NCBI GenBank assembly: GCA_028345955.1
Contig: JAOMEO010000002.1
Coordinates: forward strand, 1 to 64,000
From: Candidatus Thioglobus sp.
GTDB lineage: Bacteria; Pseudomonadota; Gammaproteobacteria; PS1; Pseudothioglobaceae
DNA: 64,000 bases
Reading direction: 5' to 3'
Shown: positions 44,853-53,798 of the stretch, piece after piece
Position numbering within the stretch: the first letter of the stretch is position 1
Layout: each line of letters starts with the position of its first letter
The notes under the pieces: generated by a model
The model's database searches: none
What the model was told of the DNA's origin: nothing
What the model saw: the letters and a program-made list of their open reading frames with translations, nothing else
Program-made: the position numbers and the translations under genes

Positions 44853-45461
44853 CTATATAAACCCCTTTGGTAAGAATGGAAGTGCTATTTTTTTTATTTC
44901 CTCCTCAGATTTTTTTTGTTTAAATGCAACAATAAATAAATCCCAGTGTTTTGCTCTTCTAGCCCCGCATCTAGCCTTAAATCCTGCCGCATAGAGTGCC
45001 TTATCTAATACGGAATAGGTGAATCCACCCTTATGAGCCATATATTCATTCCCTTGTGCTATAGGTTCTCTCCATCCATACAAAATATCTATAGGAGATA
45101 TTGGACGTCCTACAGCTGTATGATAAAGCGGTTCCAACAACTTATCTTGTACAACTGCTTCGCAAACACTTTGTAAGTCAGGACATGTAATAGAAACCAT
45201 GCCGTCTTCTTTCAACACTCTATAGAATTCTCTTAGAGCGATTGGAACCTCGTGTGGAAATATGTGTTCGATGTTGTGAGAAGAATAAACAGCATCAACA
45301 CTCCCAGTTTCAACTAACTTCATGTCTGTCAACGTACCAACTATATCCGGATTGACATTCTTATCAATATCAAGCCTAATTTCTTTCCAATTATCATTAT
45401 TAAATCCCAAACAAGAGGATTTATTAACAGGGCCACAGCCAACATGTAGAAAAGTTTTCAT
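44853..45461 (-). CDS. SAM-dependent methyltransferase (class I), intact copy
   Basis: 202 residues. The SAM-binding motif is HVGCGPVNKSS, followed by LDIDKNVNPDIVGTLTDM, the DAVYSSHNIEHIFPHEV segment and the FYRVLKEDGMVSITCPDL strand. The methyl acceptor is unknown. A near-identical second copy lies 133 bp upstream on the same strand. The short C-terminal tail is K/E rich. Confidence 0.85.
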   Translation of the reverse strand: MKTFLHVGCGPVNKSSCLGFNNDNWKEIRLDIDKNVNPDIVGTLTDMKLVETGSVDAVYSSHNIEHIFPHEVPIALREFYRVLKEDGMVSITCPDLQSVCEAVVQDKLLEPLYHTAVGRPISPIDILYGWREPIAQGNEYMAHKGGFTYSVLDKALYAAGFKARCGARRAKHWDLFIVAFKQKKSEEEIKKIALPFLPKGFI

Positions 45462-45503
45462 AAGATTTATTATTAATAATTAATAAAATGAAGATATTTA
45501 AAT

Positions 45504-46116
45504 TCACTCAAATTGAAGTAATGGATTGAATGGTATTACTATTTTTTTTATTTCCTCCTCAGATTTTTTTTGTTTAAATGCAACAAGAAATAAATCATAA
45601 GCTTCTAGTCTTCTCCCCCCCGCATCTAGCCTTAAATCCTGCTTCATAGAATACCCTGTCTAATACGGAATAGGTGAATCCACCCTTATGAATCATATAT
45701 ACATTCCCTTGTGCTATAGGTTCTCTCCATCCATACAAAATATCTATAGGAGATATTGGACGTCCTACAGCTGTATGATAAAGCGGTTCCAACAACTTAT
45801 CTTGTGCAACTGCTTCGCCAGCAGTTTGTATGTCAGGGCATTTAATAACAACTAAGCCGTCTTCTTTCAACACTCTATAGAATTCTCTTAGAGCGATTGG
45901 AACCTCGTGTGGAAATATGTGTTCGATGTTGTGAGAAGAATAAACAGCATCAACACTCCCAGTTTCAACTAACTTCATGTCTGTCAACGTACCAACTATA
46001 TCCGGATTGACATTCTTATCAATATCAAGCCTAATTTCTTTCCAATTATCATTATTAAATCCCAAACAAGAGGATTTATTAAGAGGGCCACAGCCAACAT
46101 GTAGAAAAGTTTTCAT
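45504..46116 (-). pseudogene. Second methyltransferase copy, frameshifted at a G7 tract
   Basis: The first 92 residues match the downstream copy except at one position (PVN to PLN), and most of the rest is also conserved. At a run of seven G (45615-45621 on the plus strand as C) the frame shifts and stops after EKTRSL at 45595. Removing one G restores GGRRLEAYDLFLVAFKQKKS, and the frame then runs to a stop at 45504. So it is a disrupted gene, a phase-variable gene in its off state, or an assembly error in a homopolymer. Confidence 0.8.
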
Positions 46117-46176
46117 AAATTTTATTTTTAATAACTATAAAAATAATTATTATAATTATATCTAAAATTACAGTTC

Positions 46177-46341
46177 TTAATAAGAACGATAGTGATTCCG
46201 GTTTGGATAATTGATGGAGTCTTTAAGTTTCTTTCGAGCCAACTTCAACAATACCGTATTAACATCAAATTTCTTAAAATTGTCTGCAAATAGGTTTACA
46301 AGTTTTTTCACTTCAGCATCGCAACTTTCTTTGCCTCCCAT
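46177..46341 (-). CDS. 54-residue ORF of unknown function
   Basis: Not in the ORF track. It encodes MGGKESCDAEVKKLVNLFAD and ends NRNHYRSY. The central phrase DAEVKKLVNLFADNFKKF loosely recalls the C terminus of ATP-dependent PEP carboxykinase, so it could be a gene remnant. No clear ribosome-binding site. It fills the gap between the methyltransferase pair and the tRNA genes. Confidence 0.4.
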   Translation of the reverse strand: MGGKESCDAEVKKLVNLFADNFKKFDVNTVLLKLARKKLKDSINYPNRNHYRSY

Positions 46342-46405
46342 TTCAATTTAAAACTCTCATACAAAGAAAAACCCCTCTATATAAGGGGTTTCATGTGGTT
46401 TTAAT

Positions 46406-46482
46406 TGGCGGAGTGGACGGGAGTCGAACCCGCGACCTCCTGCGTGACAGGCAGGCGTTCTAACCAACTGAACTACCACTCC
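46406..46482 (-). tRNA. tRNA-Asp (anticodon GTC)
   Basis: 77 nt on the minus strand: acceptor GGAGTGG, D-arm, anticodon arm CCTGCCTGTCACGCAGG, T-arm with GGTTCGACTCC, acceptor return and CCA. It is 6 bp from tRNA-Val. Confidence 0.96.
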
Positions 46483-46488
46483 AAATTT

Positions 46489-46564
46489 TGGTGGGCGCTA
46501 CAAGACTTGAACTTGTGACCCTCGCCTTGTAAGGGCGATGCTCTCCCAACTGAGCTAAGCGCCC
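46489..46564 (-). tRNA. tRNA-Val (anticodon TAC)
   Basis: 76 nt on the minus strand: acceptor GGGCGCT, D-arm TAGCTCAGTTGGGAGAGC, anticodon arm TCGCCCTTACAAGGCGA, T-arm with AGTTCAAGTCT, encoded CCA. It begins right after the T tract of the hup terminator. Confidence 0.96.
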
Positions 46565-46574
46565 AAAAAAAAAT

Positions 46575-46600
46575 GCCCGATTCTTTTTTTAGAATCGGGC
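46575..46600 (-). terminator. Intrinsic terminator of the HU gene
   Basis: GCCCGATTCT and AGAATCGGGC form a 10-bp stem around a short loop; on the minus strand the stem is followed by ATTTTTTTTT. Confidence 0.92.
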
Positions 46601-46624
46601 GTATTATACTGACAAAAAATCTGA

Positions 46625-46897
46625 TTAGTTAACTGATTCCTTCAATAATTTACCTGCTTTAAATGCTGGTACTTTTGAAGCAGAAATGTAGATAGTTGCA
46701 CCCGTTTGTGGATTACGTCCTGAGCGGGCTGCACGACTTCTTACCAAAAAACTACCAAAACCTGTAATGGAAACTTTATCTCCACTTGCTAGTGCGTCTG
46801 AAATTGCACCTGTTGTAGCTGATAGAGCTCGAGCAGCATCAGCTTTGTTTAGACCTGAGCCATCAGCAATAGCTGCGACTAAATCTGATTTATTCAT
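46625..46897 (-). CDS. hup: DNA-binding protein HU
   Basis: 90 residues from the ATG at 46897 (AGGAG upstream); the ORF-track start adds 18 non-conserved residues. Sequence MNKSDLVAAIADGSGLNKADAAR and GRNPQTGATIYISASKVPAFKAGK is classic HU, a nucleoid protein that bends and compacts DNA. It is distinct from the ihfA at 27 kb. Confidence 0.95.
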   Translation of the reverse strand: MNKSDLVAAIADGSGLNKADAARALSATTGAISDALASGDKVSITGFGSFLVRSRAARSGRNPQTGATIYISASKVPAFKAGKLLKESVN

Positions 46898-47072
46898 TTT
46901 TCTCTCCTTATTTTTTTTATGAATTTGCGTAAATCTAATTGAATCATACAAAGATTACATTTAATCTTTAATTTGATTATCCATTATTAAACCCTTCTGT
47001 CAAGCGACTTTCAGCAAAAAAAAATCAAATAAAATTGCATAATTTATTCAAATAAAATTATTCAATTATTGG

Positions 47073-47594
47073 CTAGATAGTTTTTTTCTTTATATGAGGA
47101 ATAAAACCTTCCTCCCAGATTTTGGAATCAATTGCTCCAATGTGTTTATATAAGACTACACCCTGTTGATTTACTAAAAAAGTTTCAGGTGTTGCATAGA
47201 CTCCTAAATCAAGTCCTATCTTACCACTTGGATCAAAAACGATAACATCAAAAGGATTACCCATCACCTCTAAATATTGTTCACCATCAGCCCTTGTGTC
47301 TTTGTAATTGATGCCAATTAATTGTAGATCTTTGTTGTTTGCTATCTTCATCATCATTTGATGCTCTTGTCGACAAGTAACACACCAGGAAGCCCAGATG
47401 TTAACCAGAGACATCTTTTCACTAAACAGGTTTGTCAACAAAATCGATTCATCGGAATAAAAATCCTTAGCTTCGATGTTAGGAAACATTTTTCCCAATA
47501 ATGGTGAAGGAAGCTTATTTGAGGTAGCGTTAAGGCTGAAGTAAAGAAAGACAGCTATAACGACAAATAAGATGAGTGGAATGAGTTTTTTCAT
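47073..47594 (-). CDS. ccmG: Cytochrome c biogenesis thiol-disulfide protein CcmG/DsbE
   Basis: 173 residues. An N-terminal membrane anchor (LIPLILFVVIAVFLYFS) and a thioredoxin fold with active site WASWCVTCRQEH; cis-proline region YATPETFLV. It reduces apocytochrome c cysteines for haem attachment in the periplasm. The ATG overlaps ccmE by 4 bp (ATGA). Confidence 0.93.
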   Translation of the reverse strand: MKKLIPLILFVVIAVFLYFSLNATSNKLPSPLLGKMFPNIEAKDFYSDESILLTNLFSEKMSLVNIWASWCVTCRQEHQMMMKIANNKDLQLIGINYKDTRADGEQYLEVMGNPFDVIVFDPSGKIGLDLGVYATPETFLVNQQGVVLYKHIGAIDSKIWEEGFIPHIKKKTI

Positions 47595-48016
47595 TCTTTT
47601 GTACTAGAGTTTTGCAGAGCTTCTGCAACCTCAGGGGGCATATAATTTTCGTCATGCTTAGCCAAAACTTCAGTTGCTAGAAAAACGTTTTCATCAGACA
47701 ATGAACCCGTCGCAACTATACCCTGTCCTTCTCTAAATAGATCGGGCAATATACCCTCAAAGTGTATTTCAATGGTCTTTTTGTTATCTGTTAATGTAAA
47801 GAAAACGAGCAAATCATCTCTAATAATACTCCCTGGCTGTACTAATCCCCCAATCCTAAAACTTTTTCCTTTAGGAGCCTTACCCTCTAAAACATCCGTT
47901 GGCGTAAAAAAATAAAGTAAATTTTCATTGAAAGCCTTAATTCCAAAGTAACCCGCCAAACTAACTCCAAATACAAGAAGTGCAACTAACGTCATACGAT
48001 TTTGTCGCTTAGTCAT
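47591..48016 (-). CDS. ccmE: Cytochrome c-type biogenesis protein CcmE (haem chaperone)
   Basis: 141 residues: N-terminal membrane span, OB fold with KGKSFRIGGLVQPGSI and GILPDLFREGQGIVATG, and the haem-binding His followed by Tyr in AKHDENYMPPEV. It receives haem from CcmC and hands it on. Immediately downstream comes ccmG instead of the usual ccmF. Confidence 0.94.
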   Translation of the reverse strand: MTKRQNRMTLVALLVFGVSLAGYFGIKAFNENLLYFFTPTDVLEGKAPKGKSFRIGGLVQPGSIIRDDLLVFFTLTDNKKTIEIHFEGILPDLFREGQGIVATGSLSDENVFLATEVLAKHDENYMPPEVAEALQNSSTKE

Positions 48017-48182
48017 TCTCTCTTGAGTACTTGTTTTTTAATTGACTGCGTATTTTTTTGTAGTTAATTGAAGCACGTACAAATAGCCCTACAATTAATA
48101 TAAAGGTTATTCCATAAGAAAGCCAAATATAAAGAGCATACTTACCATATGGCAAGAAGGATAAGGTTTCAGCTAAGGTCAT
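48009..48182 (-). CDS. ccmD: Haem exporter accessory protein CcmD
   Basis: 57 residues, missed by the ORF track. MTLAETLSFLPYGKYALYIW is followed by a single membrane span (YGITFILIVGLFVRA) and a basic tail, the standard CcmD layout. It lies exactly between ccmC and ccmE, and overlaps the ccmE start by 8 bp. CcmD helps release holo-CcmE from CcmC. Confidence 0.9.
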   Translation of the reverse strand: MTLAETLSFLPYGKYALYIWLSYGITFILIVGLFVRASINYKKIRSQLKNKYSREND

Positions 48183-48184
48183 GA

Positions 48185-48922
48185 CTATTCTCCCATTACA
48201 ACGGTACGAACCCAGCGTGAATTTTGTTCACGAACCAACACTTCATCTCTAGCGTTAACTAAAGCAAGAACACCGTAAAGAAACTGGAATGCAAAAACCA
48301 TAATAAGTAATGGCCAAAGCATATCTGGATGCATGGAAGGATTTGATATATCATTAAAGATTGAGCCTTGATGAAGGGTATTCCACCACTTGACTGAGTA
48401 ATGAATGATCGGAAGATTTACTAGACCAACAATCGCCAAAATGGAACTTGCTTTTGCAGCAGTTTTAGGGTTGTCAAAAGCGTTGTTTAAGGAAATATAT
48501 GCTAGATACAAAAATAACAATATAAGTTCAGATGTCAGTCTGGCATCCCAAACCCACCAAGTACCCCACATCGGCTTTCCCCAAATAGCACCGGTAGAAA
48601 GAGCAATCAAGGTAAAAGTAGCTCCAATTGGAGCTGATACTTTAGCGACAACTTCAGCCATCTTGATTTGCCATATCAGACCGATACCGCCCGCCATTGC
48701 CATAATAAAATAGACGAACATAGACATCCAAGCACTGGGAACATGTATGTAAATAATTCGAAAACTTTCACCTTGCTGATAGTCGGCTGGCGCAAGCACT
48801 AAACCCCAGTACAATCCTATAATTATTAAGACTATAAAAGGCCAGAAAAACCAAGGAATTAACTTGTTGGTTGTCTCATAGAAAACCTTAGGTGAAGCAA
48901 GCTTCTGAATCCACTTCCACAT
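48185..48922 (-). CDS. ccmC: Haem-handling protein CcmC
   Basis: 245 residues, six membrane segments. The haem-handling tryptophan-rich motif is WGTWWVWDARLTSELIL, with conserved histidines IHVPSAW and NLPIIHYSVKWWNTLHQG. It loads haem onto CcmE. The order ccmC-ccmD-ccmE-ccmG is seen; ccmA, ccmB, ccmF and ccmH are not in the window. Confidence 0.95.
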   Translation of the reverse strand: MWKWIQKLASPKVFYETTNKLIPWFFWPFIVLIIIGLYWGLVLAPADYQQGESFRIIYIHVPSAWMSMFVYFIMAMAGGIGLIWQIKMAEVVAKVSAPIGATFTLIALSTGAIWGKPMWGTWWVWDARLTSELILLFLYLAYISLNNAFDNPKTAAKASSILAIVGLVNLPIIHYSVKWWNTLHQGSIFNDISNPSMHPDMLWPLLIMVFAFQFLYGVLALVNARDEVLVREQNSRWVRTVVMGE

Positions 48923-48951
48923 ATCTAAATCATAGTAAAAAATATAAGGAT

Positions 48952-49608
48952 TTATTTTAATGACTTTTGCGCTACATTGTTTCGTAAATATGTAGGCTGT
49001 GGTAACTCATATGTTGCTTTTTTGCCTAAATTAATAGACAATATTGATAAATCAACAAGGTCAGAAGAATCGGGATAAAATTCAGGCTCAACACACTTAA
49101 TTTCACTCGCTTGAATCAATGAATCTTTGTAGATCTTCCATCCACTGCCAACACCTACAAATTCAGCACTTAACTCGTCAACCTGTTCTGGTTTACAAAT
49201 TCGCTCACTTGTGACTATACCTTCTAAATAGACTGCCCAATATACTTCCCCCATTCTGGCATCAATAGCAGTTGCTACTTTTTGTGTTCTAAATTTCTTA
49301 GAAGCTCTATAACCAAGTAACTCAAGAGTTGAGAAACCCAAAGTAGGAATATTACAAGCAAGTGACAATCCCTGAACAACTCCAATACACATTCTAACAC
49401 CAGTAAAAGCCCCAGGACCTCTAGTGTAAGCTATAAAGTCAACTTCACTTAGCTTTGTTTCAGCTTCACTAAAAACTTCGTCACATAACTTCAAAATATG
49501 ACCTGAACTTTTATCAATATCAGAAACTTTCCTACTTATTTTTACTCCAGTTGAGTAAAGTGTTATGGAAGCAACTTCAGTACAAGTATCAATAGCTAGT
49601 ATATTCAT
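48952..49608 (-). CDS. tsaB: tRNA threonylcarbamoyladenosine biosynthesis protein TsaB
   Basis: 218 residues of the ASKHA fold: MNILAIDTCTEVASITLY and YTRGPGAFTGVRMCIGVVQGLSL are diagnostic. TsaB dimerises with TsaD for t6A37 modification of ANN-decoding tRNAs. Its start overlaps the mtgA stop by 4 bp. Confidence 0.93.
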   Translation of the reverse strand: MNILAIDTCTEVASITLYSTGVKISRKVSDIDKSSGHILKLCDEVFSEAETKLSEVDFIAYTRGPGAFTGVRMCIGVVQGLSLACNIPTLGFSTLELLGYRASKKFRTQKVATAIDARMGEVYWAVYLEGIVTSERICKPEQVDELSAEFVGVGSGWKIYKDSLIQASEIKCVEPEFYPDSSDLVDLSILSINLGKKATYELPQPTYLRNNVAQKSLK

Positions 49609-50261
49609 TGAATAATTTTTTTATACTTATTATGCATTGATAATATCATGACTACTCTTTTATTTAAGCGATCAGGGTACTTAACTGGATGGTAATAAGT
49701 TGGACCTTTTAATAACGCAACTAGAGTTGCCATTCCTCTTAAATCTAAATCGTCCACCTTCTTGTCAAAGTAGAACTGGCTAGCACTCGCAAAACCGTGG
49801 ATCGCCACCGAACCTTGCTGTGCCAAATATACCGTATTGATATAACGTTCAAGAATATAATTCTTATCATAGTTCAGTTCCATCAACATTGCCATTAAAG
49901 CTTCATCAATTTTCCTGGATAAAGTTTTATCCCTTGAAAGAAGAGTATTCTTGATTAGTTGTTGAGTAATTGTACTGGCACCTCTAATAGCCTTATCCTC
50001 AAATAAATATCCATAGACAACTCGCACAACTTCTTTGAAATCGACGCCCCAATGCTGAAAAAATGATTGATCTTCAACCAGCAAAAGCATATTCACCATT
50101 TCTTTAGGATATTCCTCTAGGGGATATTCAATGTAATTGATTGTTTTGCTAGACTGAATCTCTGAAGAGAAGGCATCTTTAACTAGATGATTTAAATACA
50201 TAAGATAACCAAAAAATAAAATCAAGCCCAGTAATAAAAGTCGCTTTAGCCATTTTTTCAT
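49605..50261 (-). CDS. mtgA: Monofunctional biosynthetic peptidoglycan transglycosylase
   Basis: 218 residues from the ATG at 50261; the track start is an upstream TTG. An N-terminal membrane anchor (LLLLGLILFFGYLMYL) is followed by the GT51 motifs LLVEDQSFFQHWGVD (catalytic Glu) and RGASTITQQLIKN. It polymerises lipid II into glycan strands. Confidence 0.93.
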   Translation of the reverse strand: MKKWLKRLLLLGLILFFGYLMYLNHLVKDAFSSEIQSSKTINYIEYPLEEYPKEMVNMLLLVEDQSFFQHWGVDFKEVVRVVYGYLFEDKAIRGASTITQQLIKNTLLSRDKTLSRKIDEALMAMLMELNYDKNYILERYINTVYLAQQGSVAIHGFASASQFYFDKKVDDLDLRGMATLVALLKGPTYYHPVKYPDRLNKRVVMILSMHNKYKKIIQ

Positions 50262-50354
50262 ATATATTAAGCACAAAATTAACTAACCTTATTGTAACAA
50301 AATCACAAACTTAGAATCTTTAATCCCCAATATCTATAAAACTTCCACAAATAA

Positions 50355-50419
50355 TTGTGAAAAAACAACAAGTAGTATAAAATACCCACTTCCTTGCTTG
50401 ATTAGCGCTAGCTGGCAAG
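50355..50419 (+). promoter_or_regulatory. rpsF operon promoter and leader hairpin
   Basis: TTGTGA (50355-50360), 17 bp, TAAAAT (50378-50383). The leader then contains a stem with CTTGC/GCAAG arms (50393-50419) enclosing TTAGCGCTAG. In many bacteria the rpsF leader binds the S6:S18 complex for feedback control; whether this hairpin carries that motif is not clear from inspection. Confidence 0.45.
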
Positions 50420-50445
50420 CTTTTATAATCCATAAGGAGATGTTA

Positions 50446-50799
50446 ATGAGACATTACGAAATAACTCTCATTGTCCACCCTGACCAAAGCTCTCAGGTAA
50501 CGACAATGATAGAAAAGTACAAAGAAATCATCACAGCAAGTGGTGGTAACATTCACCGTGAAGAAGACTGGGGTCGTAAACACCTGGCATACCCAATTAA
50601 CAAAATCTATAAAGCACATTACTTGATGATGAATATCGAGTGTGATCAAGAAACTCTAGATAAGCTTAATTATAATTTCCGTTTTAATGATGCAGTACTT
50701 AGAAACTTAATTATCTCTAAATCAGAAGCTATTTCTTCACCATCAATCATGATGGTAAAAGCTGAAGAAGACAAAGAAAAAGTTACTGAAAAAGTATAG
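50446..50799 (+). CDS. rpsF: 30S ribosomal protein S6
   Basis: 117 residues from the ATG at 50446, six bases after AAGGAG; the track start is an upstream [21 protein letters not shown] and [23 protein letters not shown] are the S6 signatures. First gene of rpsF-rpsR-rplI. Confidence 0.97.
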   Translation: MRHYEITLIVHPDQSSQVTTMIEKYKEIITASGGNIHREEDWGRKHLAYPINKIYKAHYLMMNIECDQETLDKLNYNFRFNDAVLRNLIISKSEAISSPSIMMVKAEEDKEKVTEKV

Positions 50800-50808
50800 G
50801 AGATCGAT

Positions 50809-51066
50809 ATGGCTAAAAAACAAGTAAATAAAAGACGTAAATTTCAAATTCCTATCAACCGCTTTTGTCGCTTCACTGCAGCTGGTGTTAAGGAAATAGA
50901 TTACAAAGATGTTGACACTTTATTAAAGAATATTGACGAAAGCGGTAAAATAACACCATCAAGAATAACTGGTACCTGTGCCAAATTTCAGCGTCAGTTA
51001 ACTACTGCAATCAAGAGAGCTAGGTTCTTGGCATTGATCCCTTATACAGACAAACACAAAAAATAG
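50809..51066 (+). CDS. rpsR: 30S ribosomal protein S18
   Basis: 85 residues: [25 protein letters not shown] and [21 protein letters not shown] are diagnostic of S18, which pairs with S6 on the 30S platform. Nine bases after rpsF. Confidence 0.98.
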   Translation: MAKKQVNKRRKFQIPINRFCRFTAAGVKEIDYKDVDTLLKNIDESGKITPSRITGTCAKFQRQLTTAIKRARFLALIPYTDKHKK

Positions 51067-51075
51067 GAGTTCCTT

Positions 51076-51531
51076 ATGCAAGTAATTTTATTAGAAAAAA
51101 ATGAAAAGCTGGGTAACTTAGGCGACGTAGCAAATGTGAAGTCTGGATATGCACGTAACTATCTAATTCCACAAGGTAAAGCCAAACCAGCAAATAAAGC
51201 AAACTTAGCGGCATTTGAAACAATTAGATCAGAGCTTGAAGTAAAAGAAGCAGCAGCTTTATCAGATGCACAAACCAAAGAGTCAGCAATGACAGATATC
51301 GTATGTACTATTTCTGCTAATGCTGGAGAAGAAGGCAAACTATATGGATCTGTTAGTCCAGCTGATATAGTTGATAATCTTCTCTCCCAAGGTTTTGAAG
51401 TTGAAAAGCGAGATATTCACATGCCAGAAGCTATCCGCTATATAGGTGAATATGAAGTTACTGTTTCCCTATATGCAGAGGTTATTGTGACAATAAAAGT
51501 GATCGTTTTAGCAGCTACTGAGAACGAATAA
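51076..51531 (+). CDS. rplI: 50S ribosomal protein L9
   Basis: 151 residues: MQVILLEKNEKLGNLGDVANVKSGYARNYLIPQGKA is the L9 N-domain, joined by a long helix to the C-domain (LYGSVSPADIVDNL). The C-terminal tail is slightly extended. Nine bases after rpsR. Confidence 0.97.
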   Translation: MQVILLEKNEKLGNLGDVANVKSGYARNYLIPQGKAKPANKANLAAFETIRSELEVKEAAALSDAQTKESAMTDIVCTISANAGEEGKLYGSVSPADIVDNLLSQGFEVEKRDIHMPEAIRYIGEYEVTVSLYAEVIVTIKVIVLAATENE

Positions 51532-51565
51532 GTAAAACCAATTCATATAAGTGAGTTAAAATAAA

Positions 51566-51588
51566 GGGCCCTTCTTCGAGGGTTTTTT
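51566..51588 (+). terminator. Terminator after rplI
   Basis: GGGCCCTTCTTCGAGGG followed by TTTTTT. The CCCT/AGGG stem is short, so some readthrough into dnaB is likely. Confidence 0.65.
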
Positions 51589-51608
51589 ATTTTTTTTCTT
51601 ATAGTGTA

Positions 51609-53051
51609 ATGGATATTGAAAATACCAAGTTACCACCAAACTCGATGGACTCAGAACAGTCAGTACTTGGTGGTCTCCTTTTGCACAACGATTCCTGGGA
51701 TAGAGTTGTCAATATCCTCAGTACGGATGATTTTTATCAAGCCTCGCATCGCATTATTTATGATGCAATCGTAACCCTCCTTGAGCACGACAAGCCTGCA
51801 GATATTTTGACAGTTAAAGAACAAGTAATAAAAACCCATGACGAAGATTCTATTGGTGGTTTTGCCTACCTTGCACAAATCGCAGACAATACTCCTACTG
51901 TTTCTAATATTGAAACTTATGCAAATCATGTTAGAGAGCTTTCCGTATACAGACAGCTTATAAAAATCGGTCGAGAAATTGCCGACACTGCATTCCAACC
52001 AAAAGACATGGAAGTCAACGAACTACTTGACCTTTCTGAAAAAAAGATTTTTGAGATTGCAGAACAAGTTAGTCGTAACAAAAAGGAAATAACGAATATC
52101 AAAGATATTATCAAAGATGTAGTAAATAGAGTTCATGAGATGCAAGAGAAAAAAGGTTTTAAAGGTATTGAAACAGGTTTTGCAGAGTTAGACAAACTAA
52201 CATCAGGCCTTCAAAATGGTGATCTAGTTGTCATCGCCGGACGTCCTAGTATGGGAAAAACTTCACTATCAATGAATATTGTTGAACATGTTGCTATTCA
52301 TAACTCTATTCCAGTAGCAGTTTTTAGTTTAGAGATGCCAACAGAACAATTAGTAATAAGAATGATTTCGTCTTTTGGTCGTATAGATTCAAGCAAATTA
52401 CGCGATGGTGATATGACGGAAGTGAACTGGAACAGCTTTAATCACGCAGTTAGAGCCTTCGAAGAAAATACAATATTAATTGATGAAACTCCCTCCATTA
52501 CTCCGACTGAAATACGCGCAAAGTGCCGCCGACTCAAAAGGCAATATCCAGATTTGGGTTTAGTAATGGTGGATTACCTCCAACTTATGACGGTTCACGG
52601 GAAAGCTGAAAACAGAGTCCAAGAGATTTCTGAAATATCACGTTCATTAAAATCACTTGCCAAGGAAATCAATGTGCCAGTTATTGCCATCTCTCAGCTC
52701 AATCGTGGCGTCGAATCTCGTACAAAGACTGGTAAAGGAAGAATGCCTCAAATGGCTGACCTGCGTGAGTCTGGATCGATTGAGCAGGATGCTGACATTA
52801 TCGGCTTCATTTATCGTGATGAGTTATATCACGATGATGCGTACACCAATCCTGAAGAAGTTGGTAAGGCCGATTTAAGAATTTCAAAGCATCGTAACGG
52901 TGCAACAGGGAACATCAAGCTTGCCTTCATTGGTCAATATGCAAGATTCGAAGATTTGGCTTTTGATGACCGATTCCAAAATGTTACAGATGATGAAATT
53001 GATAATTCCTACGTCAATAATATGACAAATTTTGATCAGGACAATTTCTAG
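51609..53051 (+). CDS. dnaB: Replicative DNA helicase DnaB
   Basis: 480 residues. N-terminal primase-interacting domain (PPNSMDSEQSVLGGLLLHN) and a RecA-like C-terminal motor with Walker A AGRPSMGKTSL, Walker B LVMVDYLQLM, arginine-containing LRESGSIEQDADII and SKHRNGATG. No intein. The usual gammaproteobacterial position after rplI. Confidence 0.97.
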   Translation: MDIENTKLPPNSMDSEQSVLGGLLLHNDSWDRVVNILSTDDFYQASHRIIYDAIVTLLEHDKPADILTVKEQVIKTHDEDSIGGFAYLAQIADNTPTVSNIETYANHVRELSVYRQLIKIGREIADTAFQPKDMEVNELLDLSEKKIFEIAEQVSRNKKEITNIKDIIKDVVNRVHEMQEKKGFKGIETGFAELDKLTSGLQNGDLVVIAGRPSMGKTSLSMNIVEHVAIHNSIPVAVFSLEMPTEQLVIRMISSFGRIDSSKLRDGDMTEVNWNSFNHAVRAFEENTILIDETPSITPTEIRAKCRRLKRQYPDLGLVMVDYLQLMTVHGKAENRVQEISEISRSLKSLAKEINVPVIAISQLNRGVESRTKTGKGRMPQMADLRESGSIEQDADIIGFIYRDELYHDDAYTNPEEVGKADLRISKHRNGATGNIKLAFIGQYARFEDLAFDDRFQNVTDDEIDNSYVNNMTNFDQDNF

Positions 53052-53096
53052 AATTAAATTTCAAGCCCTTACCACACATCATAGTTACGATCCACG

Positions 53097-53798
53097 ATGA
53101 CAAAGACTTTTATTCAAATTACTGACAGTCATATTGATGATGACAAATTAATTATGGGTGTTGATTCACAAGCGAACTTAAGCGCTATCGTTAGTGTGAT
53201 CTCACAGAAGAATTATGATGCCTTACTTATAAGTGGTGACCTGGCTCATAATGGAACTCTTGAGTCATATCAAATACTCCAAAAAATACTTGATCCTATT
53301 GCAACCGAAATCTACGTATTACCAGGAAATCATGATGACTTGTCAAACCTATCTCAAGTTTTTAACAAATCGTATTTGTGTAACTTTACTATTGATTGTT
53401 GGGAAGTTATCACTATAGATTCAGTTCAAGCTGGTAAAGTTAGTGGCCGACTAAGCAATGAACAACTTCATTCCTTGTCCCAAGAACTTCGTTCATCAAG
53501 TGCAAAATATATTGTTCTTTGTCTACATCACCCTCCCGTCTCAATGCAAAGTGACTGGGATGATGAAATGTCACTTGAAAATCCTGAAGATTTGTTTGCT
53601 GTGATTGATCAATATGACAACATTAAAGCTGTTATGTGGGGACATGCTCATCAGAGTTCTGAATTCAATCGTAATGGTGTAAAGTTGTTCTCCTGTCCTT
53701 CTACTGCACTTCAGTTTAATGGATCTTCGAGTATTGGCTATAACCACTACACGCTTAATGATAATGGCGAAATTTATTGTAAAACTCAGTGGCTATAA
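53097..53798 (+). CDS. cpdA: CpdA-like calcineurin-family phosphodiesterase
   Basis: 233 residues with the metallophosphoesterase ligands in order: TDSHID, SGDLAHNGT, LPGNHDDL, CLHHPP and WGHAHQSSE. CpdA hydrolyses cyclic AMP; adjacency to the DUF1249 gene matches the cpdA-yqiB pairing of enterobacteria. Slightly shorter than E. coli CpdA. Activity on other nucleotides is possible. Confidence 0.85.
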   Translation: MTKTFIQITDSHIDDDKLIMGVDSQANLSAIVSVISQKNYDALLISGDLAHNGTLESYQILQKILDPIATEIYVLPGNHDDLSNLSQVFNKSYLCNFTIDCWEVITIDSVQAGKVSGRLSNEQLHSLSQELRSSSAKYIVLCLHHPPVSMQSDWDDEMSLENPEDLFAVIDQYDNIKAVMWGHAHQSSEFNRNGVKLFSCPSTALQFNGSSSIGYNHYTLNDNGEIYCKTQWL

